Shown: positions 36,191-47,854, counted from the first letter of the stretch. The stretch: DNA of 64,000 nt from Imbricaverruca yamaguchii (GCA_034440575.1 JAOTOL010001520.1:806001-870000); one strand, 5' to 3'. Made by a program: numbers and translations. Notes: generated by a model not told the origin, from the letters alone.

Positions 36191-36572
36191 GCCTTTAATA
36201 TATCAATAAATTGTGTTACCTTTTCACGATGTGGTAGTATTGATCGTAAGCGTAACTGAATGGTTTAAAAAAAAAAACTAATCCCTAGGTCGGGAAGGTG
36301 ACTTTCTGTGCAGGAAAAGAAACTCAAATTTTCTAAACCCAAAAAAATAAGGTGGCCCAAATCCGACAAGTTTCTTTAGAGGGGGAAGGATGTAATGGTT
36401 ATCTTTCTGCTTCACATCGTTTGGATTCCTCGGACCGCCCCTGGTCATATCGAAGTTGGTGCTCGACACCAGCCAGACTTGAAGTCGCACCCACATGGCG
36501 CGACTCGCGTACAGGTGAGACATCAACTCTTCGCCGACGTAAAGTCACTGACCCGCGACCATCCCGCCGCAG

Positions 36573-36703
36573 GCGAGCGCCACGAGCCGCATCTGTCCGG
36601 CGCCACCGACGCCACCCTGGAGCGGCTCTCCGCCAGCGATGTCACCGATGACACCAATGACGTCGTCGGCTCTGTGTCCGAGCAAGCGTGGGATCCGTAC
36701 CAG
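36573..36703 (+). CDS. Nesprin exon 4 of 13
   Basis: The exon has 131 bases, enters in phase 1 and leaves in phase 0. The acceptor is atcccgccgcag. The donor is cag|gcaagt, a GC-AG type with otherwise perfect consensus. The protein reads ERHEPHLSGATDATLERLSA, then DVTDDTNDVVGSVS and ends EQAWDPYQ. A helical acidic segment ending in an aromatic W-D-x-Y/W motif is in keeping with the region that precedes the last spectrin repeats of nesprins (family memory, not aligned). A G12 run follows 35 bases into the intron. Confidence 0.72.
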
Positions 36704-36719
36704 GCAAGTCTGGCGGCTG

Positions 36720-38345
36720 TGCTCCACCGACGGGGGGGGGGGGGGGCGTGACACGCGGCGCCGCTGGCTAGGTCCCGTCTCGTCCGCCGCCCTGTCGGGC
36801 AACTTCAAGACCAAGTCAAGTCGGCTGGCTGTCGGGGAGTTAAGGGGCGCAGCGACTACAGTGGCCGTGCAGGAACCAAGTTCAGTCGTCGGGTGAACCG
36901 TGGGTCGTACACGTGATATAAGTCAGCATCGAATACCTCCACCGCGACCGCCAAGGGCGTCGACTTATGAAGATCACTGCGGGGTAGGGCAATAGTTTGG
37001 GGGTAATGTGAGGGCCGAACTGGGTTGATGTGGAAATCGTGCACGTGATCCCATACTAAAAATAAATAACTTATTTTGGATGGGGGAAACATTTGGATGG
37101 AGACAAAGGCCTCTAAAATGCACAATCAACACCATGGCTGCTGCATACCTGCGCATGATTGACGCTTCACTCAAGTTTAGATTCCTCATTTGCGCCTCGT
37201 TTGTATGGATAGGCCAGTCTTCATCCATGCCCTGGCTAGGCAGCCTGTTGTCGGTCGATTCCTTTCGAACTGGAATACGGCGGGGAAGACTGGCTTTCTG
37301 CAAAACGTGGAGGTCGTGGTGGTGCTACTGTGAGCTGTGGCTCCGGGTGCATGGACTGCATTGTCCATGCACCCGTAGTCGAATTTGTGCTCCCAGGAAG
37401 TCGGGTGTTGAAGTCTGAAGGAACTCGGAAGAGTCCGCGTGACATAGCTGTCGACCTCGAATTGACTACCTCCCTCTGGGAAAATGATGGAAAGCTGTTA
37501 TCACCCTTCTCCTTGTGGTCCGAACTGTGAAGTGTTAGCAAATGCACTGGCCAACGAACCCTATGAAACCGGAATTCAAACGTAAAACGACATAAGCAGA
37601 CTGATTATTTTTCGGAATAACAATGCTTCGGAAATCATCTAATAAATGCTTCACGCAAATATCAGCTTTAATTTATACATCAAAGCCACGTTTTGGTGAC
37701 ATGACCCATGAAAACATCATCTGAACTCAGTCAGATCTTTGGTCCATTTAATTCGGTGTACTCCACACACCCTAAGGCTGCACTATGCGGTTGGTTTCCA
37801 CTCGTGATCGCAGCTGCTCAGTCACCCATAAAGACACAACTGACCACTCACCTGTTGTCGCCACACTCAGCTGCTGTCCCCAAGGTCATCGTCAGCGTCG
37901 GGGGCGGGGCGTGATTCGTGCACATTCATGAACTGGCTCGGGTGTCGCCATGGCGAGTCACGCAGGCACCAGCCACCGATTCAAACGGCCCTCTCTGCAC
38001 CGAACTACCTCCAACCTGTCACGACCCGTTTCGCGCTGACCCATAAATGTCTGCTCGGTGTGGAGACAGCGTCCAACTGTCACCGCAGAGGTTGGCGAGT
38101 GACACGTTGGAGTGATGGGCCGGGGTGCTTTGTGACTGCGGTTCTGTCCAGGAAGTTGATTGAAATGGTGACGCACTGGTGACCTGTTGACAGCCGCTGA
38201 CTCGCCACAGCGCACCTGTCACACCTTCCTCCGGCCTATAATTCCGACCACTGATCTCTACCCATTGGCTCACGGCACTTGACCTCTGTCCGCTGACCTC
38301 TGAACCCTGACCCCTGCCCGCTGACCTCCACATGTGACCGGTCAG
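36720..38345. other. Intron; hairpin and small repeats
   Basis: It contains a perfect 13-bp hairpin at 37344-37375. A short run of ctgacctctg/ctgacccctg repeats at about 38275-38335 ends at the next acceptor. Otherwise nothing recognised. Confidence 0.5.
37344..37375. repeat. Perfect 13-bp hairpin
   Basis: cgggtgcatggac (37344-37356) pairs with gtccatgcacccg (37363-37375) around tgcatt. Confidence 0.85.
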
Positions 38346-38471
38346 GAGTACAAGGAGATCAGCGAGCTGGGCTCAGAGGCGGCCGTGGACGCGGACGCCG
38401 TGCTCAGCTTCCTCGACTGCGACGACTACCGCGCCTTCATGGACTCGCTGTCCGACTGCACGTCGTCCCAA
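38346..38471 (+). CDS. Nesprin exon 5 of 13
   Basis: The exon has 42 codons, phase 0 at both ends. The acceptor is accggtcag. I chose the donor caa|gtcagc because two other exons here use gtcag; a second donor cag|gttggg would extend the exon to 38525, also in phase 0, adding 18 residues. The protein opens EYKEISELGSEAAVDADAVL and continues SFLDCDDYRAFMDSLSDC, ending TSSQ. The 'DDYRAFMDSLSD' helix resembles the segment before the C-terminal spectrin repeats of nesprins. The acidic helix-rich composition and CpG-rich codon use match the exons downstream. Confidence 0.8.
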
Positions 38472-38566
38472 GTCAGCGGCGCGCCGGCGGCACACCGGCC
38501 GCGGCTGCGGCACGGCCGCCGACAGGTTGGGCTGCTAGTCGATGGTCCTGCCGCTGGTGCAGATGC

Positions 38567-38726
38567 ATAATTGGCGTCACAAATAGCTTGACAGTCAGGC
38601 TGGGCGTCCTGGCACCCGAATATCCTGCTCAGGTATAGGTGTGGTGGGAGACGGTATACATATGCAGGACATTCATGTACAACCAGGACGCTCAGTCTCT
38701 ACTAATCTATTTGTGACGCCAATTAT
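38567..38726. mobile_element. 160-bp MITE with perfect 20-bp terminal repeats
   Basis: The left end ataattggcgtcacaaatag and the right end ctatttgtgacgccaattat are exact reverse complements; a second complementary pair follows (gggcgtcctgg / ccaggacgct). With TA as target duplication the termini are ATTGGCGTCACAAATAG, the layout of a mariner-type MITE (inference). It lies about 95 bases after nesprin exon 5. Confidence 0.85.
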
Positions 38727-38729
38727 ACA

Positions 38730-39300
38730 CTCGCCTTCTATGATATGTATGGGGGTACCTTAACTATGGCTGGCCCCTAGAAACGTAGGCTGTGCTGCTT
38801 TACACCAAAAATTACTGGTAGGCTGGGCCGTTTCACAGTTACGCGTTACGCGACAGTCTGCCAGCTTCGCCACCGGCCAGCGTCCGAGCCATAGGACTTC
38901 GCGTGTATGGTCGTCACACAACCATTGGCCCTGCAGCCATGCAGTGGTAAACATGGGTCTTCGCTGTTCCCGCCTTGCATTGCTCTGTCGGCGAAGCAAC
39001 ATTGCCAGTTCAACGAGCAGGCTACAGAACTTCTGCCGACAAGCAATAATTGATAGCTGCGGATTTCTGACTCCGGCAATACATGAGCAGTGAAGGTTGG
39101 AAAAAACCCAGTTGGAAAGATGTAACGAAAGGAGATGGGAGGTCTATGATGTCAATGAAGTATTCTCGGGTCCCAAAGTAATAATGAAATGCCCAACATT
39201 TATACGTTTAAAACATGTAGTTCGAACTCTTGCTGGCTTTGTGGACCAGAATCAAGTTGCTAGGAAGAGCTGGTTGCGTGAACCCCGGCTATGATTCCAT
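38730..39300. other. Intron, nothing notable
   Basis: No repeat or gene recognised. Confidence 0.4.
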
Positions 39301-39309
39301 GAATTGTAG

Positions 39310-39530
39310 TTTTACAGTCTAAATTTGGCAAAGCGCTTCATGTGCTGTCAATGCACGAACACGGCCACCCCGGCAGCTCACTCTCGACCTTATCGTGCCA
39401 ATTGCCAACTGACCCTCCCAGCCGGGGACTAAAAGCGAGCGCGTGAAGGACTCGAACTTAGCGTTTCCAGGACAGAGAAGACGGGTGCAGGATGGCGCTC
39501 TAGCCAACTGGGCTACCGAGCCGGCGAGCC
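39310..39530 (-). mobile_element. tRNA-derived SINE (reverse)
   Basis: On the minus strand it starts ggctcgccggctcggtagcc followed by cagttggctagagcgc, a tRNA-like box A (GGTAGCCCAGTTGG). Then comes a box-B-like aagttcgagtcct. The body runs toward 39310. No complete cloverleaf is seen. Confidence 0.55.
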
Positions 39531-39980
39531 TCAGGGAGGCACTTGCTTTCTTAATCCAGATTCATTGACAAGTCGATTAGTTACTTGATTAAATTGCATC
39601 TACTTCATTGAAAATCACATGTTTAGGGCGTAAGGCATATGTTGCATGGCATCATATGATTTATTGCATATGTTTTGCACTGTACTGCAAACGACATATC
39701 CATAATTCCGTGGGAATATTTTTTTTGCTCACTCGAATACCATCCAACTATTTAACCATACATTTTAAAGCTTTATATTGCTTTTAAGCTTTAAACTGCT
39801 CTTCGTGTTGATGAAGTAGCGTGATTCAAGTAAGTTTAGCTTTGCATATACGCATGCATTTCAACATTGCATAAATTATCATCCTATTCTTCGAAAAGAC
39901 AAACGGATAGCAAGCTGGTTTTCTTCCCAAATATTACTATTTAGATATTTTCTTTTCAACCAGAGCCATAATATATATGT
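39530..39980. other. Intron, nothing notable
   Basis: AT-rich; no feature. Confidence 0.4.
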
Positions 39981-39984
39981 ACAC

Positions 39985-39988
39985 ACAG

Positions 39989-40070
<82 letters not shown>

Positions 40071-40185
40071 ACCACACACCGCAAGTATGCACACGTATGT
40101 ATACATACATACTATATATACATACTATATACGTATATATATACATATATATATATATATCTATATCTATATATACACATACTAT

Positions 40186-40252
<67 letters not shown>

Positions 40253-40273
40253 GTTGTGTATATATAGATATGA

Positions 40274-40309
<36 letters not shown>

Positions 40310-40310
40310 C

Positions 40311-40380
<70 letters not shown>

Positions 40381-40400
40381 GTATATCTATATATACACAT
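39985..40400 (+). repeat. (AC)n then (TA)n microsatellites
   Basis: A pure (CA)n run lies at about 39990-40068, followed by about 300 bases of (TA)n with ca/ta and gtata interruptions. The tract ends about 85 bases before nesprin exon 6. Confidence 0.97.
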
Positions 40401-40485
40401 ATGTTGCAAAGTGTTTCCCTTGCCAGATCACATCCACCCCTAGTACTCCCATGTGACCGCTCCAACGCTCGCTGTACCGTTCCAG

Positions 40486-40629
40486 GCGCCGACCGGTAGC
40501 GACTGGACGCCGGCAGACAGCGACACCGACTGGGAGGCGATACCAGCCGTGCTGGCCGAGTCCCGCCGCCGGATGGCGCCGACACAAGCCGACCTGGAGC
40601 GGCGCGCCGGCCAGCCCGACCCCATCTGT
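40486..40629 (+). CDS. Nesprin exon 6 of 13
   Basis: The exon has 48 codons, phase 0 at both ends. The acceptor is taccgttccag and the donor is tgt|gtgagt. The protein reads [20 protein letters not shown], then [20 protein letters not shown] and ends PDPIC. Two tryptophans in an acidic stretch followed by a charged helix suggest the entry to a spectrin-type repeat. Frame and phases fit exons 5 and 7 exactly. Confidence 0.8.
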
Positions 40630-40639
40630 GTGAGTGAGG

Positions 40640-42546
40640 CGCCAACCACACCACACCGGATTTTAAAGTTTTCGGGGCCATTTTCTGGTGTCTGGTGTTG
40701 GTCTGTGCTGAATTATGGTTTCGGATAAATGATTTAATCTCTTTGTGTGCCTTGTGTTGGTCTATTTTTACGTATGATCTTATAACTGGCTTAATGGGCA
40801 CCTCAGTGAAGGAACTCATGATCTCGACCATCGTGAAGTTTAGCATTATATATATATAACGCACTGGAGGATAGAATCGACCTGAAAACTCTCGTCCCCA
40901 GGCCAAGTTTCGTGGCAACGCCAAATGCAAGGATGGATGCAGAGGGTGCAAGAAGTGTGTGCCTCTCCATCATGGAAAGGTAGTGCCGCTCCAGAAACGC
41001 TCGAGCGCACCGTCCCTCTCATCCTTTGCGGATTGTCAGCGAACAGACGCCCCTCCGAAAGGAAAAAGCACCTCTTGATGATCCAAAGGCGCCTCATGGA
41101 GCACCTCCCTCTGCTGAATTTTTTTTCTTAGCCGATAGCACCCCTACAAGGAATCTCTTTCACAATAGCGCTAATCCATGAGGAAATAGCGCCCTTCCAG
41201 ACAAGGGTAAATACAGGGGCATAGCGGACATATACAGAATCAAAGGTGGCTCTCCTGGCTGGAAAAAAGGTGCCCCTCGGGAAGGCTCGATTGCACCTCG
41301 ACTCAACGAATTCTTCAGCCAGAGGAATCCCTCGGAGAGGAATAGGCACACACTTGGAGGGAAAAGGCTCACTTCCGAAAAGAAATGCGCCCGTTTAGTA
41401 TGCTCGGGCGCACCCTCGCCCCCCCCCCTGCTGAATGGACTTCCGGCCGAAGACGCCCTCCAAGTACTTTCATAGTGGCGTCCTTCCGAAGAAATGGAGC
41501 CCCTCCAGACAAGTTACCCCGCATTTCCTGGAGCTGTCCCAAATGTCTGGCTTCATATCACTCCCGTCTGTTTATTCCTCATGGGCAAAAGACGACCTTG
41601 TTCACGCGACCTCAGATTGCGATTCGTCCCCATCGCGCTGTCGTCTGTTCCTCCATACGGATGCAAGCGTTCGGTGACACGGGAAATGTCTCAAAGTTAG
41701 AGGGGAGGGGAAGGGTAAGAATCGCGTTGAAATCGATCCTCCACATGGAACGCCATGGGATCATTGCTAAGTTTCCCTTGTGGCCGCACCTGGTGCGGCC
41801 TGGTTCCGATGCGCCTCCGGGACTTACGTCACCACGGCACCACTGCGCACGGCAGGCACCGTAGCGCCGCAGCGGGCACTCGACGTTGGGAGCAGCGCCG
41901 CTAAGTGTCGCTAGTGTAGCTCTGCGCGTCTCCCGTACGGCAGTTGTGGGGCGGGGGCCCGGTAGCGGTGGCCGCGTGCCTGCCGCCCCTGTCGGTTCAA
42001 GGTCGGGGTGGTGCAGCCCACCCCATGGCCGCCCGCCGTCGTCCGTCTGGCATAGGTCGTGCGAAGCAGCCGCGGGGTGGCCTGTTGCACGGATGGTGCC
42101 GCATTTCAGCTGGCAGTGGGCCGCGCTTTGCTGGCTGTGACGGCGGCCTGTGATTTACGGTGAGTGGCGAACTGTGCTCTGACTGCTTCCGGCACGTGTG
42201 CTCCGCGTGAGTGGAGCACCCGCCACAGCCCGGCGCACGCCTTTCCTGTCGCCGGCACCGGTCCGGATCAGCGCTGTTGAGGACGGTACTTACTTGGTGC
42301 TGGACCACCGCGATCCAGCTGGCCGGCTGGCCGGCTGGAGTCTCCGGCAACCGTTACGAGGGCTGGAGTGAATGATAGCCTGCATGAAAAGCAACAACAT
42401 GGTCCGATAATTATCCCTTATTTCTTCTGGGAAAGTCGCTGATTTTCCCAATCAGACGAAGTCCTTGTAAATCAATGTTAGCCAGAGATAAGAATACGTC
42501 GATGTGAATATTGGCATAAACCGTGAACGTTCTGCTTTGTTCTCAG
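40640..42546. other. Intron; repetitive block and CpG-rich patch
   Basis: At 41150-41500 phrases such as ctggctggaaaaaaggtgcc and gaaaagaaatgcgccc recall the block at 11340-12290. At 41820-42350 the DNA is strongly CpG-rich (gggcgggggcccggtagcgg) without a recognisable exon. It could be an internal promoter for a short nesprin isoform, but no motif proves it. Confidence 0.45.
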
Positions 42547-42676
42547 TCTGGAATATTGACGCTGTGTCGATCCGAGTTGGTGCGATTGGAGCAGCTGCTG
42601 ACCCGGGTTGACCGGCTGTGTCTGAGTCGGGTCCCGTCATCGCCCCACGCAATACCGGCAGTCACCGACATCATAG
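42547..42676 (+). CDS. Nesprin exon 7 of 13 (spectrin-repeat helix)
   Basis: The exon has 130 bases, enters in phase 0 and leaves in phase 1. The acceptor is gttctcag and the donor is atag|gtgagc. The protein reads SGILTLCRSELVRLEQLLTR, then VDRLCLSRVPSSPHAIPAVT and ends DII. The 'ELVRLEQLLTRVDRL' heptad pattern is typical of a spectrin-repeat helix. It joins exon 8 with a split Gly codon. Confidence 0.8.
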
Positions 42677-42679
42677 GTG

Positions 42680-43267
42680 AGCGCGAAAGCGAGCCCACCA
42701 ACCGCTTTTGGGATGCAGTTACTTGTCAAGCGACGTGTTATAATTGTATCACGGGATAGGATATATGGTGCAATAGGATCATGATTATTGTTCGTACTAT
42801 GAAGAAACATTGCGAAAATGCGTGAGTTATTTGGGCTTTAGTTCGCTAAAGCTCAAAGAACCAACACGCACATTTTTGCTTCTTAATGTAAGTAAATTAA
42901 GCAAAACTAACTACAGTAATATATTCCTCACAATGCTTATTGGCCTTGTTCTGTATGCACTACTATGGCAAACGTGTCTCCCTGCTACGTCTCTAGACAA
43001 CGGCAGCTAGTGCCCAGCGACCGAAGCCACTCCCAACTTCTGAGGGTAATGGTAGTCAAAGTAACAGGTCTGTTCTTGATCAGATCCGTGTCTGGACAAT
43101 GACCTCACAAGTGTACGCGCGTGCTTCTCACCTGGACCAGTATTCGCATGACCCATGGCCTAGCTGACCTGCCTGACAGGCCGAATTTGGCGGGCACCTA
43201 CATTTCCACCTAACTTTCGACCCGGCATGCGTGCACGTGTGTGACCTATGAGCCCACGTCGTCGCAG
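42680..43267. other. Intron, nothing notable
   Basis: No repeat or gene recognised. Confidence 0.45.
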
Positions 43268-43461
43268 GGGTGATTCAGCAGTGGGCGGACCTGCACAGCG
43301 CCGCCATGGAAGTCCAGCTGCGCGCTGACGCCTCGAGTCGACTCCAGGAACGGGTGCGCTCGTTCCGGCACGGTCTCGTCGCGCTCGACGAGCAGGTGAC
43401 CCGCGTCGGCACCGACGTCGTCACCATCGACGACATGCAGGAGCGCATCGAGGCCGTCAAG
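43268..43461 (+). CDS. Nesprin exon 8 of 13 (spectrin repeat)
   Basis: The exon has 194 bases, enters in phase 1 and leaves in phase 0. The acceptor is cacgtcgtcgcag and the donor is aag|gtgggt. The protein reads VIQQWADLHSAAMEVQLRAD, then ASSRLQERVRSFRHGLVALD, EQVTRVGTDVVTIDD and ends MQERIEAVK. The W-x-x-L opening and the heptad pattern are those of spectrin-repeat helices A and B. In nesprins such repeats form a long cytoplasmic rod. Confidence 0.88.
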
Positions 43462-43679
43462 GTGGGTGGGAACGACGACGGCCGTGCCGCTTCATTAAAC
43501 TCTCCTGACTTCTTGGAGGCCAATACTTTTACGAAGTCCAGGCTCGTTTAGCAGAAACTACCATTCATCCATGGATGACCCCGCCCCCATCCCCTATCGC
43601 GGGGGACGGCGGACACACCCCTCCAACTACGAGAAATGTAATATTACTCCCAGGATGTTGCGCGAAAAAAAAATCCGGC

Positions 43680-44496
43680 TTAACCCGTTCCGTCTCGGGG
43701 GGGGGTCTTCTACCGCCCCCTCAGGTTTTTCGCGGATAGCGGACGAACAGCGCGCGGCAGCGCGCCCAGATTTCGTATACCTTTTCCCACATCAATTTGA
43801 CATGCTGATTCAAAATTTGTAGGTCAGGTCTTCTAGGGTCAACGAGTTAGTCAAGGTCAAGTGAGGTCACCTCCAAAAATGTTCAACCAGTCGTCACGCT
43901 TTAACGGATACAGATATATTAATGAAACTTTCAACGTTTGCTTATCTTTAGGGATGCAACAAAACGAACGAGTGGATTTTTTTTGCATATTTGCCAAATT
44001 GCAGTTCAAATACAGGATTCTGGCTAAAGTAAGTATTTTTTATTAGGGCAAGTTGACTTCCAACAACGTTTCTCGGTCTGCTCTACCCATTGGAAAAGGG
44101 AAATTAAAGAAAACTTGAAAACTAAAAAGATCGAAATTTCAAAAATATGAAATGTTTCCTTTTGGGGGTGGGGGCAAACAAAAATTGTAGCTCTGGTCGA
44201 TTTCGCTGTCCTTTTCTCATTCCAAATAATTTTTTCTTCAGATATCCCCAAAATGGACTCCCCAGAGTCAAAAACATAATGTATGTCGTGAAGTCGTGAA
44301 AATATAGCCCCCCTGATGACGTCACTTTTTGGGGGAAATTGTTTTGGAGGGTGGACCCGGACCCTACTCGTCGACCGCTTTCCGATGACACCTCCTTCGC
44401 TTTCGTGCGATGCTTATTTTGTATTTTAGAGGGGGTCTTCAACCGTCCCCCCGAGACTGGGTGGGAGGATTTGACCGGAAAGACGGCGCGGGTTAA
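43680..44496 (-). mobile_element. TTAA-flanked 0.85-kb element, copy 5 (reverse)
   Basis: It has the cleanest flanks of the family: ttaacccgttccgtctcggg at one end and gacggcgcgggttaa at the other, so TTAA sits on both sides. The interior is complementary to copies 2 and 3. It lies in the intron after exon 8. Confidence 0.85.
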
Positions 44497-44646
44497 GAAA
44501 CCTTTCGTTCCCCACTCCCCTCCTGTCCAAAATCCGTGGCGACGCCAATGCTACCTTCAGAGGTGCTTGGTCAGACTCGGAGCTACAATGATCCGATCTC
44601 ACAACTTTGACATCCTATAGTTCCCATCGTCTGAGGAACCTTAATG

Positions 44647-45156
44647 CCCAGACCCAGTTACCGACAACCGCAGCCCAGACCCAGTTACCGGCAACCGCAG
44701 CCCAGACCCAGTTACCGGCAACCGCAGCCCAGACCCAGTTACCGGCAACCGCAGCCCAGACCCAGTCACCGGCAACCGCAGCCCAGACCCAGTTACCGGC
44801 AACCGCAGCCCAGACCCAGTTACCGGCAACCGCAGCCCAGACCCAGTTACCGGCAACCGCAGCCCAGACCCAGTTACCGGCAACCGCAGCCCAGACCCAG
44901 TTACCGGCAACCGCAGCCCAGACCCAGTCACCGGCAACCGCAGCCCAGACCCAGTTACCGGCAACCGCAGCCCAGGCCCAGTTACCGGCAACCGCAGCCC
45001 AGACCCAGTTACCGGCAACCGCAGCCAACCCAGTCACCGGCAACCGCACCCAGACCCAGTTACCGGCAACCGCAGCCCAGACCCAGTTACCGGCAACCGC
45101 AGCCCAGACCCAGTTACCGGCAACCGCAGCCCAGACCCAGTTACCGGCAACCGCAG
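44647..45156 (+). repeat. 27-bp minisatellite (about 19 units)
   Basis: The unit is cccagacccagttaccggca followed by accgcag. Units are nearly identical (occasional gtcaccgg, one deletion near 45030), which suggests recent expansion. Because 27 is a multiple of 3, several frames stay open; this is not a gene. Confidence 0.96.
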
Positions 45157-45403
45157 CGATGGAGCGTGACGAAGGTTCCCTTAGTCTATCGATGATGCCC
45201 TAGAGGTGTTCTTCCCGTAAATCTAACCGAGCCTACATCTTCACAAGAGCGCATCTGACCAAACGGAATGTTTAGCGAAGTATGGACGTTTTTCTCTTGT
45301 CGAATATTTGAGCCCAGTTGGTGGTGCTTCACCGTTGGCGGACCATTGAATACGATGGAACGTGGCCAACATCCACCGTGGCCCAGTATAACCCGACCGG
45401 CAG

Positions 45404-45552
45404 GCGCTGCTGGAGCAGCTGGCCGACCGGAAGCAACAGCTGGTCGACATCAACGCCGACGTGCATCATCACGTGACCTACACCGGGCACCAATCCTCCC
45501 TCAAGGAGGACGTGGTCACGCTATATCGCGTCTGGGAGGAAGTTAGCCACAG
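45404..45552 (+). CDS. Nesprin exon 9 of 13 (spectrin repeat)
   Basis: The exon has 149 bases, enters in phase 0 and leaves in phase 2. The acceptor is cccgaccggcag and the donor is acag|gtgggt. The protein reads ALLEQLADRKQQLVDINADV, then HHHVTYTGHQSSLKEDVVTL and ends YRVWEEVSH. The heptads and the 'LYRVWEEV' motif are typical of the helix B/C region and the conserved W of a spectrin repeat. The exon end is partly duplicated just downstream. Confidence 0.88.
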
Positions 45553-45641
45553 GTGGGTGGGGCTGGTCAGCCATGGCCTACACCTGGCACCACTTCTCCC
45601 TCCAGTACGCTATACCGCGTCTGGGAGGAGGTTAGCTACAG
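45553..45641 (+). repeat. Tandem partial copy of exon 9 end with its own donor
   Basis: cctacacctggcaccacttc to gtctgggaggaggttagcta, then cag|gtaggt, repeats the end of exon 9 (45477-45552) at a period of about 90 bases, with a 14-base deletion. Using this second donor would add 89 bases and break the phase with exon 10, so it is a pseudo-donor. Confidence 0.8.
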
Positions 45642-45659
45642 GTAGGTGTGGCTGCTCAG

Positions 45660-47370
45660 CTGTTGTCAAATGAGGGTGACGCAAGCTCACTTCTGCCTGG
45701 CATGATAGGTAGCCCACGTTGTCCAAACTTAGGATCAGAGGCGGTCGGCCCATGTAAGGCACTAAGGCAGTGTCTCACCTGAGTAGAGCTGGGAAGTATT
45801 TTTGTATGGTTTTTCCATAAAATTATGTTTTCATCCACTGGAGAATAGTGAACATGAAAAACTGAAAACAAATATGCATTGGTGACTGATAATTGTGGTG
45901 AGAAGTAAAGTTCATTTACATTTACACCATTTACATCTTAGCTTCCAAACAGCTCTATCGATGGCCTGCAGAGGCTAGCCTCTCACATATATCGCCAAAT
46001 AGTAAGTTTTCGTTTGATAACAAGCGCAGGGTAGGCCGGGGCTCTCCAATATTGCTTGGCAATCGGTGACGTCACCTTGGCTGGACAATTGCTTAATCCC
46101 GTAGGGGCTCCAGCGAAACTTACGTGTTTTCCACACGATATTTCCGATCTTAAATACCATCGAAATGGGACAAAATGGGGTTCATTTGAAAGCTTGAAGG
46201 AATATGGGGTTGAAAGCTTGAAGGAAGTTCACGAATATGAGCCGTATTTTTTCCTAACACTAGGATTTGTCGCTTGGACCCACACTGACTGCATTCATGT
46301 CAAGCACCGCAGGAATCGCGCGGCGCCACGGGTAGTAGCAGTATAATGAGACAGGCCAATTGAAGATCACGGCTGGGAAGTAGGGCAGAAGCAAGGAAGA
46401 TATAACTGTTGCAACATAATTCCTCCCCACTCGGTGCAGGGGTGTAAACAAGGGTAGGGGTACTGGGGGCATGTGCCCCCATGGGAAGGTGGTACCCATC
46501 TGGCCAGGAAAAGACGCCAACATTATATTTAGGCTACCGGCGGAGGTACCTATACTGCTTGGAATAGCACGCCCTTATCACTCATGTGCAGGTACGTAAC
46601 ATGCAGCTGGTTTTCAGGATTGTCTCCAATTTTTCATTCCTATACGTTTAGACCAGGCGTGCTCTTTTTGTATATTTTTGAAGGGCAAGTGCCCCCTCAA
46701 TGTTGGGTCTGTGGACTAATAATTTAGACTTATGGCATGGGGTACCATGGAGCATGCACTCAATCGATGTGGGGCTTCCCATCAACTTCATGTATTTTGC
46801 ACCGAAATAATCAATAATAAGAATAACAACACTAATATTCATTATATATATATATAATACTAATAATATATAATATATGTGTGTGTGTGTGTAGGCCTGC
46901 AATTTCGGGTTATGAAATGGAAATATATGAAAACCTCAATGATATTTTATATGTGAAAACTTCCGGCAATTTCGGAAGCATTTGAACACGAGGGAGAGGG
47001 TTGAAACCCATTGACTTCGGAGCGATGGTGATAGATTTGGCGCCTTCCAGCGCCAAGTTAAGTTATTCATACTCACCTTAACATGAAATAATAATGGCTA
47101 CTTATGAAAAATACTGGCCGAAATCCGGAGACTTTTTTCTGCCTCACCTCATTTGGGGACCACGGACCGCCCCTGCTTAGGACAAGAATAGAAGCTTAAG
47201 CAGCTCCAGTTTGAACGTACAACACTTGCTTCCAGTTGAACGTATGGCACTTGCTTTCTCGAAGACCAGCTTTAGCTCCCGAAAATGATTGATTGACCGA
47301 ACAAGAAAGCTCAGAATGAAACTTCCTGATATGACAAGGTTCTTGAACAATCATGCATTCGAAGCACCCA
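45660..47370. other. Intron; little structure
   Basis: A 16-base palindrome gggggcatgtgccccc lies near 46467, and a short (TA)n/(GT)n tract at about 46840-46892. Otherwise nothing recognised. Confidence 0.45.
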
Positions 47371-47371
47371 C

Positions 47372-47650
47372 TGGCGGATCCAGGGAGGGCCATTCTGGAC
47401 ATGCTCCCGCGAAGCGCTTAAAAAGGGAGTCATGGCGTCTTTTGCCCCCGGAACCAACATAAGTAAACTAAATTAGAATGAAGTAGCCTTTCCCGAGGTT
47501 AAAAATAGCGTTCCGCATGAAAGAATCACCAATTTTAAAGATTTTTACCTAATTGTTTGGAAGCCAATATGGTAGTATAGTAGATTCTGACACATAAGGG
47601 GTTCCATGCTGCTCAAGTTCTGTTTACAGCAAGAGTTCACAAAATCGGAT
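47372..47650 (+). mobile_element. Interspersed element starting ACTGGCGGATC, copy B
   Basis: It begins actggcggatccagggaggg and ends near acagcaagagttcacaaaat. It is the partner of 12949-13235. Confidence 0.7.
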
Positions 47651-47854
47651 CGGCCAGCGTGTGCACATGCACGAACGTTGACGTGGTCCAAGACGTTGGA
47701 CGTGAACGTGAACGTTATGTCAAACAAGAACAAAAATGCGGTATCTTAGAAACGGTGTAGGTAGGCTGCGACCCAAAACACAGGAAATTATGTTGCCTTT
47801 TTAAGGGCCCTTTGCCAAATAGTGGTCTAAATCCGATTCTTTTAACCAAAAATA

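Noticed and set aside
44607..45203. Nonapeptide-repeat protein (TQLPATAAQ)
   Set aside because: A 27-bp minisatellite inside a nesprin intron, open on both strands.
45553..45641. Extension of exon 9 to the second donor
   Set aside because: It adds 89 bases and breaks the phase with exon 10.
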